From Pyrenochaeta sp. MPI-SDFR-AT-0127 (taxonomy: Eukaryota; Ascomycota; Dothideomycetes; Pleosporales; Cucurbitariaceae), in NCBI GenBank assembly GCA_020747015.1, contig JAGTJM010000014.1, positions 682,001 to 746,000 of the forward strand: a stretch of 64,000 nucleotides of DNA, given 5' to 3'. Every line of letters starts with the position of its first letter. The first letter of the stretch is position 1. The position numbers and the translations under genes were made by a program. Below are positions 12,366-22,633 of the stretch, piece after piece. The notes under the pieces are model-generated. The model was not told where the DNA came from and did not search any database. It worked only from the letters and a program-made list of their open reading frames with translations.

Positions 12366-14046
12366 GTGTAGTTAGAGGGAGTTGCTGGAAGTTTGATGAG
12401 CAGATGGGGGAAACTTAAACGATATGATCAAAAAATTGTAGCAGCGTTCCTTAAGAACCTGGGGCCTAATAGGCTTCGTAATGAATACATGATGATCTGA
12501 TTGGCTTTTGTCTCGATTTCACATTCTTTTTCTCTTCCTCCGTGTAAATAGTCCTTGCAAAGACTGTGTCATATATTCCAGAAGATAAAACTTATATGCC
12601 AAGTCAAGACTGTTCTTTTCTTGGTGCATGTAGAAGGCAGTTTCGCCGAATCATGTGATTTGCGCACTTGGCAGCTTCCCCGCATACTGGCAGGCGCCCA
12701 CTCGCTCTCCTCCAACGCACCTCTCCTCTGCTGCGTTACTATCTTACCTGGTATGCAAGGCATTTGTTTGGCTTTTTGAGAGAAAGGGGTGCGGGATTCA
12801 AGCTTGTCTCACTTGACGAACCCTGAAATTCCTCCATATCTGAACCTCGACGTCGCACGCGAGCGTAGCTTTGCAATTTCGACCCCGGCAGATAGAGCAC
12901 AAGTTGTGGAGACAAACTCACTTGAGACAAAGCAGAGCAAAATGAGTTTCGTTTGGGCTCTCTGTTATGACACGTCAAGATGCAGAGTGGAAGCAGCAAT
13001 TCAACAACTGCTCTAGTCACGCCACTTGGAAACGTTTTGCTGACCGTGGTATCCAAACTCGCTCTCTGCAGGAGCCACAGAATGGTCTGAACACATTGAC
13101 ACTGAATCGGTCCGGGGTCCTTGTATGTCAAGATTGGGCATGACAGTAGAACGTTCGCCGCCTCTAGCCAGCAGGTAAAGTGGATCCATCCTTGTTTGGG
13201 ACCCCCTTGTCTGATGGCTGACACGAAGGTGAGCTTAAGTGAACGACGCCTTTGCAGCGTGATGTCTGCCCTCGATGCCCATGCGACAAACCTCATTCCT
13301 ACAGGCCTCATCAATGCTAGAGCTACTGTTCAGAATCTGTGAAACCTTCAATGTGACTCACATAGTCAGGTTGAGGCTCTGGCGTAGACGATGGCCTGTC
13401 TGCATACCACAAGCGATGACATGCGGACGCTCCCGTTATTGATGCGCTGTGTAGATACACCGCCTCGCGTACTTCCGATACAATGCTTCGTACCGAGCTC
13501 CGAATGCTCTGGAAAAGCCCATGCACCATGGACAGAGCAGATGACAAGATGGAAACGCTGGAGGCAATTTGCAATTAGGGATGCACATTGAGCAATGCTC
13601 GGCAGGCGGCGCCACCAGCGACCACCCGACAGTCGACACTAGCGATTGCGATACTCCGGATGGCTCAGCAGTCAGCGGCGAACCAACCGGCCGTGGCGTG
13701 GGGTTCTAGCGGCGTAGTGTGTTTTCTCCGCAGTGTTGGGCGAGCAATCAAACCGTGTTCTGGAGTTGTCCGTTGACGCTAGCAAAATGACGTTATCGGC
13801 ACGCGTTGCTCGGCACACCATCGAGACAAGGAAAGTGCCATCACTTGTGCCTACCAGGGCTCAGCAATAAGCGAGTCTACTCGACTCTCTCAACGAACCT
13901 CCCAAATTTCTGCGCCTTGCTTCACCTTGCCTTAGCCGCGGATCCAGACGTATGGGGGATACCAATTGAATAAATAGACACGTCTAGCACCCGTGGGTCG
14001 CCCGTGTTTTCCTCATCACAAACCCCTCCTTCCATCAGACCAGACA
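12366..14046. other. Intergenic region, about 1.7 kb
   Basis: The left side holds the RVT 3' end and the right side the ATRR promoter. A 191-codon minus-strand frame (12739-13314) has no family resemblance and is left out. No RNA gene or repeat is recognised. Confidence 0.55.
13962..13966 (+). promoter_or_regulatory. CCAAT box before ATRR
   Basis: CCAAT, followed within a few bases by an AATAAATA stretch, lies about 80 bp before the ATRR ATG. This is a normal position for the HAP/AnCF-binding box and a TATA-like element. Binding is inferred. Confidence 0.35.
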
Positions 14047-17000
14047 ATGTCTGTCATCGACACTACCAAAGACCTGTCGGCACTTTTCACCAAGCAGGCC
14101 CAAGCCACTCCCGATGCCATTGCCTTAGAGGACGACAAGCACACATACACTTACCAGCAGCTTCACGACAAGGTTGTCGCTCTCGCCGACCGCCTGCGGG
14201 GCCATGGCGTGGGCCGCGATAGCTTAGTTGGCGTTCTGCTGCCGAGATCCGCAAACTATGTCATTGCCTGTCTCGCAGCACTGCGTGCTGGCGGTGCCTT
14301 TTTGGTACTGGAGCTGGCCTATCCCCCAGATCTACTTGCAGACGTCCTCGAAGATTCACAACCGAGTGTCGTGGTCACAATTAGTGCCGAAGTTGGCAAG
14401 ATCAAAGGAACCACACCGCTAGTCGTTCTGGATGAGGAGCGAACTACCAATGGTCACGTGGACGAGTCTCGGCTACCATCTCTGCCTCAAGACACCGACT
14501 TGGATCGATTGTCCTTCGTTGCCTACTCCAGTGGAACTACCGGCAAGCCCAAGGGAATCGCAAACCCTCACAGAGCGGCAGTCCTTTCATACAATCTCAG
14601 ATTCGCCCTTTCAGATCTTCAGCCTGGCGATCGAGTAGCCTGCAATGTTTTCTTCGTCTGGGAGATAATACGACCCCTCCTGCGAGGAGCAACAGTCGTG
14701 GCTGTTCCAGATGAGGCTAGCTACGACCCGCGAATGCTTGTAGATTTGCTTGCTTCCAAGAAGATCACCGAAACGCTCTTCACCCCAACCCTCTTTTCTG
14801 CCGTCCTTGCACGCCATCAAGCACTCAGTACCCGCTTGCCACATCTCAAGACCGTTTGGCTGAACGGCGAGGTGGTCACAACTGATCTTGCACGACGGGG
14901 TATCAAGGCCCTGCCGAACACACGACTGCTCAATGTATACAGCGCCTGTGAGACCCATGAAATCGCTTGTGGCGACATCAAGGACATGCTCGATAAGCTC
15001 GATAAAGACGCTCCCTACTGTCCAGTAGGGCCCCCTCTTATTGACAGAAAGCACATCTACATCCTTGATGAAAGTGGTCAAAGAGTGGACGAAGGAGAGA
15101 ATGGCGAGTTGTTTGTTGGTGGCCATTTGCTCGCTCGAGGATACCTCAATCGCCCAGAAACCACCGCCAAAGCATTCATCCGAAATCCGTACATCTCAAA
15201 GACTGGTGCTCGGATGTATAGGACTGGCGACAAGGCACGGCTTCTTTCCAATGGTTTACTTGAGATTACAGGACGCGTTGGCGCTATGATCAAAATCCGT
15301 GGATACTCAGTCGTTCCTGGTAAAGTCGAAAGCGCAATCGTCAATCATCTCGCTGCCAGCCACTGTGCTGTAGTACCTTTTGGAGAAGGTATCGACCGAC
15401 AATTGGTCGCATATTTCGTCCGAGACAAGGAGTCCACAGCAGAGCGTCCCGAAGTTGAGATCGATCGTACAGGTCGTAGCTCCACCGCTAGACGCATGCT
15501 AATGCCGTATCTTGCGCATTATATGATTCCCTCTCTTTGGGTTGAGCTTGATAAGTTACCAACAAGTGACGTGTCTGGAAAAGTCGACCTCAAGGCTCTC
15601 CCGGCCCCCAGGCCTACTTCGCCAACTGGAAGTGCTCGCAAATTTGAGCAGAGCCCCATCACCATCGAGCAAGTCACCGAAATCTGGGCATCTATACTCA
15701 GTGTTAACGCAAGTTCGATCACGCCTGAATTCAACTTCTTCGATCTTGGTGGTCACTCACTCCTACTTGCGGATCTGGCAGCACGACTGTCCAATACGTT
15801 TGGTTTCAGGGTGCCTGTTGCACGTCTTGCCAATCCAGCAACGCTTAATGGGCACCTGGACACCGTTCGTGCTATCCGTGATGGTCACACTGCTGAAGTA
15901 CAAGAGAACCTGCCCGCTGTGTTACGTGCGGACTCTGTTCTGGATAAGGACATTCAGCCTAAGGACGCCAAAATCTGCGCACTTAAAGATGCCAAGACGG
16001 TACTGCTCACTGGTGTCACTGGCTTCTTGGGTGCCTTCCTCCTTCGAGATCTCTTAGAAAGCACATCGGCTCAGATTATCTGCATGGTTCGGTTTGCAGA
16101 TTCCTCACAAGATGATATCCCTGCAGGTATTGCTAGAATACGTCGTAACCTATTGGACTTTGGCCTCTGGAGTGATAACATAATGGAGCGCGTTGAAATT
16201 CTTCCCGGCAATTTATCCCGAAAACGCTTCGGACTTGCGCCAGATACATTCAAGACGCTGGCCGACCGTCTCGACGTGATTGTCCACGCTGCAGCGACTG
16301 TCAACTTGGTTTATCCTTATGCGGCATTGCAGAAGCCTAATGTCGGTGGTACAAGGGAGGTATTACGTCTCGCTGCTCAAGGTGGCGCTACGGTGCAATA
16401 CATTTCCACCAACGGAGTACTACTGCCAGCGTCAGGCCGAGAGGGATGGTCAGAGGATAAAATCCTCGAGATTGATGATGTTATCAAGCTCGCTGATGGG
16501 TATGGACAGACCAAATGGGTGGCCGAGCAGTTGGCCCTTGAGGCTCAAAGAAGAGGACTTCCGATCAAGATTCATCGTCTGGGAACCATCAGTGGACACA
16601 GCGAAACAGGTGCCGCCAACGCCTGGGACTTGTTAACGGCATTGATTGTAGAGTCGGTCAGGATCGGTCACTATCCAGACGTGAAAGGATGGCGCGCTGA
16701 GATGACACCTGTCGACTTTGTTAGCAAAGCCATCGTCCATCTCGGGAACCAGACTGAGACAGAGCGTACTATCTTCCATATCGGTGATCCGGACCCTGTA
16801 GACATCAGCCAGGTCTTTGAGGATCTCAATGTCCTTGGCTACGTCACGAAACCAATTGAGTTCGAGAAGTGGGTTGCCCTTTGGGACGATAAGCGAGGCT
16901 CTGCCAAAGGTGGCGATGGTGCCTTCACTGTCGACATTCTTCGCAGCGGTATGCCAAGTATTGAGTTCTTAAGGGATGTTGTTGTGCTAGATAACACAAA

Positions 17001-17892
17001 AACTCGTCCTCTACGCTTGGCTGTAGAGCGTCCAAAGGTGGATCAAGTGCTCCTCGAGACTTACACTCGGCATTGGTATGCTCGAGGCTGGCTACCATCA
17101 CCACCAAAGCATCAGGACGCTGCAGGTGGCTCAGCCAGACTCCCTCGACGAGGCCCACTTTTCGGCAAAGTCGTTATTGTTTTGGGCGCTTCTTCAGGCA
17201 TCGGCGCTGCTACTGCCGCCGCTCTTGCACGAGAAGGCTGCCACGTTGCCTTGGCAGCCCGCCGCGTCGACGCCTTAGAAGACCTCAAGAAACGTCTTGT
17301 AATTCGAGAAGGCAAGATCATAACCCAGAAGACCGACATCACCGATAAAGCTCAAGTCGAAGCCCTCGTTGCAGCAACAGAAAAGCAGTTGGGTCCTGTT
17401 GACATTTTCGTCTCTGTTTCTGGCGTCATGTACTTCACCATGATGGCTAATACGCAGACCGATCAATGGAACCAGACAGTCGATGTAAACTGCAAAGGTT
17501 TACTCAATGTGATCTCTTCGATTGTTCCTTCAATGCTCAAGCGTGGGAAAGGACATCTCCTTGCCATCTCTTCTGATGCCGGCCGGAAGGTATTCCCTGG
17601 TCTTGGCGTATACTCTGCTTCCAAGTTCTTCGTTGAAGCTACTCTGCAAAGCTTGAGAGTTGAGACGGCTGGTACAGGACTACGAGTGACTAGTGTGCAG
17701 CCAGGTAACGTGGCAACGGATCTGCTGGGTATGAGTACGGACCAAGAGGCACTCAAGAAGTATGGGGAGCCGAGTGGCGCGAAGGTCTTAGATCCAGAGA
17801 ATGTGGCAGACAGCATTGTGTACGCCCTCAAGCAGCCGGAACATGTTGCTGTTAACGAAATTATGATTGAGCCGAGAGATGAGCCAATCTAA
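14047..17892 (+). CDS. ATRR: Glycine betaine reductase, NRPS-like A-T-R1-R2 enzyme
   Basis: One intronless frame of 1281 residues from the first ATG (14047); the upstream open stretch starts at GTG. Domains in order: adenylation domain with Y-S-S-G-T-T-G-K-P-K-G (160-170) and Y-R-T-G-D; carrier (T) domain with D-L-G-G-H-S, phosphopantetheine serine S571; thioester reductase R1 with T-G-V-T-G-F-L-G near 656 and Y819-x3-K823; and a second short-chain reductase R2 with G-A-S-S-G-I-G near 1047 and Y1189-S-A-S-K1193. There is no condensation or thioesterase domain. This order and length match fungal ATRR (studied in Aspergillus nidulans), which loads glycine betaine, reduces it to betaine aldehyde on R1 and to choline on R2 with NADPH. 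All catalytic motifs look intact. The substrate is inferred from architecture; the quaternary-ammonium pocket was not checked. It is cytosolic by lack of targeting signals. Confidence 0.9.
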   Translation: MSVIDTTKDLSALFTKQAQATPDAIALEDDKHTYTYQQLHDKVVALADRLRGHGVGRDSLVGVLLPRSANYVIACLAALRAGGAFLVLELAYPPDLLADVLEDSQPSVVVTISAEVGKIKGTTPLVVLDEERTTNGHVDESRLPSLPQDTDLDRLSFVAYSSGTTGKPKGIANPHRAAVLSYNLRFALSDLQPGDRVACNVFFVWEIIRPLLRGATVVAVPDEASYDPRMLVDLLASKKITETLFTPTLFSAVLARHQALSTRLPHLKTVWLNGEVVTTDLARRGIKALPNTRLLNVYSACETHEIACGDIKDMLDKLDKDAPYCPVGPPLIDRKHIYILDESGQRVDEGENGELFVGGHLLARGYLNRPETTAKAFIRNPYISKTGARMYRTGDKARLLSNGLLEITGRVGAMIKIRGYSVVPGKVESAIVNHLAASHCAVVPFGEGIDRQLVAYFVRDKESTAERPEVEIDRTGRSSTARRMLMPYLAHYMIPSLWVELDKLPTSDVSGKVDLKALPAPRPTSPTGSARKFEQSPITIEQVTEIWASILSVNASSITPEFNFFDLGGHSLLLADLAARLSNTFGFRVPVARLANPATLNGHLDTVRAIRDGHTAEVQENLPAVLRADSVLDKDIQPKDAKICALKDAKTVLLTGVTGFLGAFLLRDLLESTSAQIICMVRFADSSQDDIPAGIARIRRNLLDFGLWSDNIMERVEILPGNLSRKRFGLAPDTFKTLADRLDVIVHAAATVNLVYPYAALQKPNVGGTREVLRLAAQGGATVQYISTNGVLLPASGREGWSEDKILEIDDVIKLADGYGQTKWVAEQLALEAQRRGLPIKIHRLGTISGHSETGAANAWDLLTALIVESVRIGHYPDVKGWRAEMTPVDFVSKAIVHLGNQTETERTIFHIGDPDPVDISQVFEDLNVLGYVTKPIEFEKWVALWDDKRGSAKGGDGAFTVDILRSGMPSIEFLRDVVVLDNTKTRPLRLAVERPKVDQVLLETYTRHWYARGWLPSPPKHQDAAGGSARLPRRGPLFGKVVIVLGASSGIGAATAAALAREGCHVALAARRVDALEDLKKRLVIREGKIITQKTDITDKAQVEALVAATEKQLGPVDIFVSVSGVMYFTMMANTQTDQWNQTVDVNCKGLLNVISSIVPSMLKRGKGHLLAISSDAGRKVFPGLGVYSASKFFVEATLQSLRVETAGTGLRVTSVQPGNVATDLLGMSTDQEALKKYGEPSGAKVLDPENVADSIVYALKQPEHVAVNEIMIEPRDEPI

Positions 17893-18205
17893 GGGATGGC
17901 AAGCAAATCGGCTGACAGAGAACAACAATATTGAGGTTTAGCGGGATCATAAGTATACAGGAATAATTTACAGGGCTAGCATTCATAGATTGGAAACTGG
18001 ATGGGGCAAACCCAAAATTCTCATCTTATTCGACAAAGTTCCGTGAATCGGGGCTTTCATACGCTATCAGAGTCATTTTCTACTCAAAGAATGGATACTA
18101 GCACAATATATCAGAGACGATTCCAACACTTGACTGCTTATGCATATGCTATGAAATGAATATTGAAAAACCTGTATGGGTATCGAGCATGACCATGAAC
18201 ACCAT
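17893..18205. other. Convergent 3' intergenic space
   Basis: A short AT-leaning spacer lies between the converging ATRR and SLATT genes. It should hold both 3' ends; nothing else is recognised. Confidence 0.6.
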
Positions 18206-19823
18206 TCAGTCCCTTCTGTGCGGTTGTATCTCCTCATCAACGGCCTTTCCAATCCTTCCTATGCTCTCCCCAGCTCTCTGAAAGCTATCGCTAGCTTGTT
18301 GTATACTGTCACCAGCCTTCTGTGCAGCATCCCTCGCCTTCTCTGCCTCTCTTTCCAAGCCCCGCTCTGCTTCTGCGATTCGCGCCGCCTTTGCCTCAAC
18401 ATCTCTCTCGAGATTGCGCTCCGCCTCTGCAAGCTGAGCGGCTTTTGCCGCGATGTCTCTCTCATAGTCTCTTCGCCGCTGCAAGGCTGCAGCCTTTGCG
18501 GTGTCAAAATCTTTCGAAAGGGAATTGCCGCGCTGTAGTATACTTGACTTTGCTGTGTCGATGTCTTGAGCGTAATCGTTGCCTCGTTGCTGGACACTTG
18601 ACTTGGCGGCATGAATGTCCCTGGCAAAATCCATACCTCGCTGCAACACGCTCGAACGCGCGTGCTCAAGCTCTCTTTCTGCGACACGCGTGCCCTTCTC
18701 TTCCATTTCTCTCTCCCAGTCTCGTACGCCTGTTCTTGCGTGCTCGAGCTCTCGCTCAGCCACTTTTGTGCCTCTCTCCTCCATGTCCTTTTCCCAATCC
18801 CTTGCTCCCTTTACCACTGTAGTCTTTTCGTCCTGTAGTGCTGCCAGCGCTTTGGCTTTACTACTTTCAATATCACCCTCAATCTTCTTTAGTCTCTCCT
18901 CCTCTTTGTGCGCCAAACTCTCGAGGAAATCAGTCACCTTGTGTCCGTATTTGAGCTCGAGCTCCTCAAATTTGCTGCGTCCGCGATCTCCTGTACCACC
19001 GATCATGCGCTTCAGGTCAGGAACTTGTGGATTTGTAGCTGCAGCGCGGCGAGCGCGGAGATCAGATACAGAAATGTACATTTCAGGTGTGTTTGTCTGG
19101 ATATCTGCTTTCACCTCTTCATACATAGCCTCGATCACAGCCACGACCTCTTGTACATCCAGTCTGCAGTCTGGCCTCGAGAAATCCCTCTCGCGCTGCT
19201 CAATGTACTCTCGTACCTTCTTCCACTCATTCTCGTACCAGCGTATGCGATTCGGAAGCCCTGAGCCCTTGAGGTAGGTTAGAAGGCCAGCAATGACGGT
19301 GTTGATTGCGCCAAATGCGGTGATACCGACGTGATTCGTGTTTGCAGCACCCATGGCAGTAAGTGCCGCGGCAACGATGACTTGGATTCCAAGACATGAG
19401 TTTATCAGTATCGAAGCGAATTTATACCCGCGTTTTGCTTGGGCTTCGCGGTGGCAAACGCGATTGTATATTCCGAGATTCGGGGCCGCGCGCCCTTCAA
19501 AATGCAAGTTATTGTGCGAGAAGTCTGGAATGAGGTGCGATTTCTGATTAGAGGTTTGGGGTGCAAACTCTCGTGTGCTATGGATACCGACCATATGACG
19601 AAAAGTTGCGAGTTGGTTGCTGGGCTCAGGTGCAAACATCTATGAACCCTAGTTAGCCTATTCCGGGTGAAGATGGAGAAATTTGACTTACTGTTGCTCG
19701 ACGCGACCCTGATGCTTGTGGTGCACCATTTAGATTCTGGAGGGTACTGCCAGACAAGCCGTCCTCGACATTGCGAACTCGATCGCGCCCATTAGGTCGA
19801 AGAGCAGACGGGAGGAAGTCCAT
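18206..19823 (-). CDS. SLATT_fungal two-TM protein with repeated helical tail
   Basis: Exons 19823-19692 and 19639-18206 give 521 residues; the 52-bp intron has GTAAGT and a CTAAC branch site. If the intron is not used, translation could start at the ATG at 19639 (477 residues). An N-terminal disordered region is followed by a SLATT-type domain (about 100-235). It has two hydrophobic helices (about 118-142 and 147-168), a W-Y-E-N-E-W motif and a Y-I-E-Q-R-E helix. SLATT proteins are membrane effectors tied to nucleotide-sensing conflict systems in prokaryotes; fungi have a distinct branch of unknown role. The C-terminal 250 residues are highly charged helix with tandem repeats: two 26-residue units (R-D-W-E-..), six 18-residue units and three heptads. 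No nucleotide sensor or other partner gene is adjacent. The plasma or an internal membrane is the likely site. Confidence 0.8.
18332..18655 (-). repeat. Six tandem 54-bp units coding 18-residue helical repeats
   Basis: Within the SLATT gene, six consecutive 18-residue units follow one another. They begin S-S-V-L-Q-R-G, S-S-V-Q-Q-R-G, S-S-I-L-Q-R-G, A-A-A-L-Q-R-R, A-Q-L-A-E-A-E and A-R-I-A-E-A-E. The first four are close copies; the last two are a diverged pair. Eighteen residues equal five helical turns, so each unit puts the same face on the same side of a long helix. Tandem coding repeats of this kind can change copy number between strains. Confidence 0.8.
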
Positions 19824-20773
19824 AATTGGAAAGGTGAGTCCTAACAATGCGATGATGCAATCCTAAATCCACTACGAAATGCACAAGAAGAGCGAGGAAG
19901 AAATGACTCGAGAGCCATAAGGAATTGTAGCACACCCCGATCGTATATACCCTCGCCAACAATTATGCTCAGCTCCCCACTAACTTTATTTTGGAACCGA
20001 ATGCGGGTCGGCACGACCAATTGAGGATCCCCCATGCTCATCTCATGATAGGGGTCCGAAGTGCAGCCACACGTATGCCTTGAACGCCTACACCCTCGCT
20101 AAGGACACCCTTCCAGCAGCTCGTCCTTGGCCACGTTGTCCAATCGGAATTTTGAAAAAGCGATCATCGATTGGAATGGTGGGCTCGTTGGCGTCGGTGA
20201 GCTTTGTTTGGGAAAGGAGAGACATCTGATCAAGATTGAGCCTTGGTTAGTGCGGCACGTATGCGGTGTGATCTGCGGACGCAACGAAGTTTGGTATGAT
20301 CATAATCGGTCAAATCCGAAGGTGGTTCAGGTCACCTTCGATGTTGCTTGGGACTGCAGAGTCCCTTTATCGCGTGCCCTCAATCTCGTATTAGATATTT
20401 GATGGACCCTGAAAAAGAAGGATGGGAGGGTGAGCAGCCAGCCTTGTCGTGCATCAATACCGCTTTCGGGTGCGCCTCTCAGCACCTCAGCTGGCTTGGC
20501 AACGCCATCCTGCGGGAGTCTTGCGGTCTGCCCGTCCAAACTCCGTGAGCGGGAGGAGGGGGAGCGGGAGAAAGTTCATTTTTTGTAGGCATTATTTTTA
20601 TTGCCCATCAGACCTTCCAGAATACACATCAAATAGGTACACCAAATGCCCACTCGATATCATTGGCGCACCAAGCAAAACATGATATCTCTTCATCTTG
20701 ACAAATATTATATGTTTCCATCCAGCATAATTTACAATCATAAGGTTTTTTCAATACTCTTACTATCTCATAC
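19824..20773. other. Intergenic region, about 0.95 kb
   Basis: It lies between the SLATT gene promoter and the 3' end of the DUF3433 gene. A 91-codon plus-strand frame near 20127 starts at TTG and is not credible. No feature is recognised. Confidence 0.55.
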
Positions 20774-22633
20774 TCATGCAGCCGTTTCCCCAGGCCGAAG
20801 CGCGACTATACACCAACCAGAATTTGAGAACTCGCTCCCTCGTGCTCTTCGCAATGCGAATCGCACCTGCCAATTTCGAATCGCCTCGTTTCGTGTCTTC
20901 TCATCCAACATACCTAACGCGTTCCAGCCTGAAGCATTGCTGAGCAGCGCAAATGCATCAGCGATACATTCTGGAACGTCAGGAATCTCGCTCCGATTCC
21001 TTTTAAGCTTCCAGAATAGAACTGCAGGGACCGTTATAATCATGACTGCAAGGATCCCAACGCTGATATATACAGACAATTTGAAGGCTAGATATGCTGT
21101 AGCCGTTGTGAAAGGAATTGCATTCAGAGTTATGACCAGCACCTCGCTCAGAATAGCCATCATCGTAACAAAACTCAGCAGCAGGTGTCTCCAGGTGTCG
21201 CTGTAAAGTAATGCTGCGACTGGGTGGCTCGGGCTACGAACAAGTACACTCTGATCAGCCGAGGCACCGTGTAACGAGGCGAGCGCAGTATATGGCCCAA
21301 CGCTACGGATATACTGTTCAATCCAGCCCCAATAGAATTTGATCGATAAGCCTATGGCAGACATGAAGAGCCGGACACCGAACGACTGACTATTCATGAA
21401 GTCCTCCAGCAGGTTTCCAGTACCAGGCTTGCTAATGAAACGGTAGTAGAGAACCATGAATATTACGGCGACCAGAAACAGACAGAAGGCCACAAGTGAT
21501 GCAGGATGCATGGGAACGCGTTCATATTTAGTTTTCTTGTATGTCGACGTCTGGATTTGTTGGAATTCAGGCGACTGGTATGGCGAGGTTGTGAGCTCAA
21601 TTGTATTCGTTCCATGGCTATCTGATGGGACGAGCGTGTATCTCCTGGAATGATCCTGAAGTGACTGCGCAGATTCTTGGGCCAGTCGCTGGCTACATAG
21701 GGAAGCGATACCTGCGAAACTTGTTGCTTCTGCAAAAATTCCTGACACCCGACGGTGCAACTGCACAATCGCAGTTGCCGTCAATACGGTGATGGAAAAG
21801 AGAACAACGCCAAGGGCCCAGGCAAGAGGAGGACGCATACTCAAATACAGTGTGCACTCGTCATTCGTGTCTGAAGTAGGATCGATGACTACTCTGCACC
21901 CATCACCATGGCTTGCAATGAATAAGGTCTCCGACGCAAAGAGTGTGCAAATCGTGACAAGAACCGAGTTTATAGCACCGAGGAATGATAGCCAGTGACC
22001 GGAGGACAAACTAGACCAAAGCACCGAGGGTAGAGCAGCTCCAGGATAGGACAGCAGAAGCGAGTCTTTTGCACTAGCTCCCCCAGGTTTTGAGAACTGA
22101 TAGAATGGTTCCATCTCTTTCAATCGCGCAAATATACATTTCCACCAGATACTGAAGATTATCGCAACCATAGTTGGCAGATAAGCGCCAACAAAGTATC
22201 GAGCTGGGGTCCAGCCAGCTGTTGACGTGTAACTTTCGGGTCCAGGCGCGGTAGGACCGCTGGGGGTTGGACTAGCATATGTATTCGACCAACTTCCAGC
22301 TGCAGGTGCGCAGGTCGCTCCGACTGGGCAGTCTGATGTTGAGTCGACTGAGCGACTGGCGAGCGAGTGAAGACCCGGCGCTCCCATGAACGCTGCTGCC
22401 GCAAGTTGGAGTAGCGTGAATATTATCATCGTGAAAACGCAAAAGATGATCAGAAAGGGCGTCCGTAATTCCATAGGCTTGTAGTATTTCCGCTTCGCTT
22501 TCCTATCCGAGTAATCTAGATTGCCGGTTTCTATGACGACTGGATGGTACGCTGTTTCGAACTTGTCATGTTGTTGCACAGTCAGATACCCATGCGTTGG
22601 GGGCTGCATTGTGACGTGACCGTATGAAGACAT
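20774..22633 (-). CDS. DUF3433 multi-pass membrane protein
   Basis: A single intronless frame of 619 residues from an ATG. Two DUF3433-like halves are visible. The first has Y-K-P-M-E-L-R followed by a long hydrophobic helix, then A-Y-L-P-T-M-V-A and M-E-P-F-Y-Q-F-S-K-P-G-G-A-S-A-K-D-S-L-L-L. The second has M-H-P-A-S-L-V-A plus helix and the A-S-A-D-Q-S-V-L-V counterpart. About eight to ten membrane helices are expected in total, with soluble loops between. The family is fungal, often multi-copy, and without a known function. Its start faces the start of another large membrane-protein gene about 1.06 kb away. Confidence 0.82.
   Translation of the reverse strand: MSSYGHVTMQPPTHGYLTVQQHDKFETAYHPVVIETGNLDYSDRKAKRKYYKPMELRTPFLIIFCVFTMIIFTLLQLAAAAFMGAPGLHSLASRSVDSTSDCPVGATCAPAAGSWSNTYASPTPSGPTAPGPESYTSTAGWTPARYFVGAYLPTMVAIIFSIWWKCIFARLKEMEPFYQFSKPGGASAKDSLLLSYPGAALPSVLWSSLSSGHWLSFLGAINSVLVTICTLFASETLFIASHGDGCRVVIDPTSDTNDECTLYLSMRPPLAWALGVVLFSITVLTATAIVQLHRRVSGIFAEATSFAGIASLCSQRLAQESAQSLQDHSRRYTLVPSDSHGTNTIELTTSPYQSPEFQQIQTSTYKKTKYERVPMHPASLVAFCLFLVAVIFMVLYYRFISKPGTGNLLEDFMNSQSFGVRLFMSAIGLSIKFYWGWIEQYIRSVGPYTALASLHGASADQSVLVRSPSHPVAALLYSDTWRHLLLSFVTMMAILSEVLVITLNAIPFTTATAYLAFKLSVYISVGILAVMIITVPAVLFWKLKRNRSEIPDVPECIADAFALLSNASGWNALGMLDEKTRNEAIRNWQVRFALRRARGSEFSNSGWCIVALRPGETAA

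Noticed and set aside
12739..13314. 191-codon minus-strand open frame
   Set aside because: Arg/Ser/Leu-rich with no family resemblance; it overlaps the presumed ATRR promoter side. Open by chance in GC-richer DNA.
14047..19823. Secondary-metabolite cluster built around the NRPS-like gene
   Set aside because: The gene matches ATRR of choline metabolism and its neighbours are an RVT gene and a SLATT protein; the nearest P450 and MFS genes are over 9 kb away with unrelated genes between.
20127..20402. 91-codon plus-strand open frame
   Set aside because: Starts at TTG and resembles no protein.
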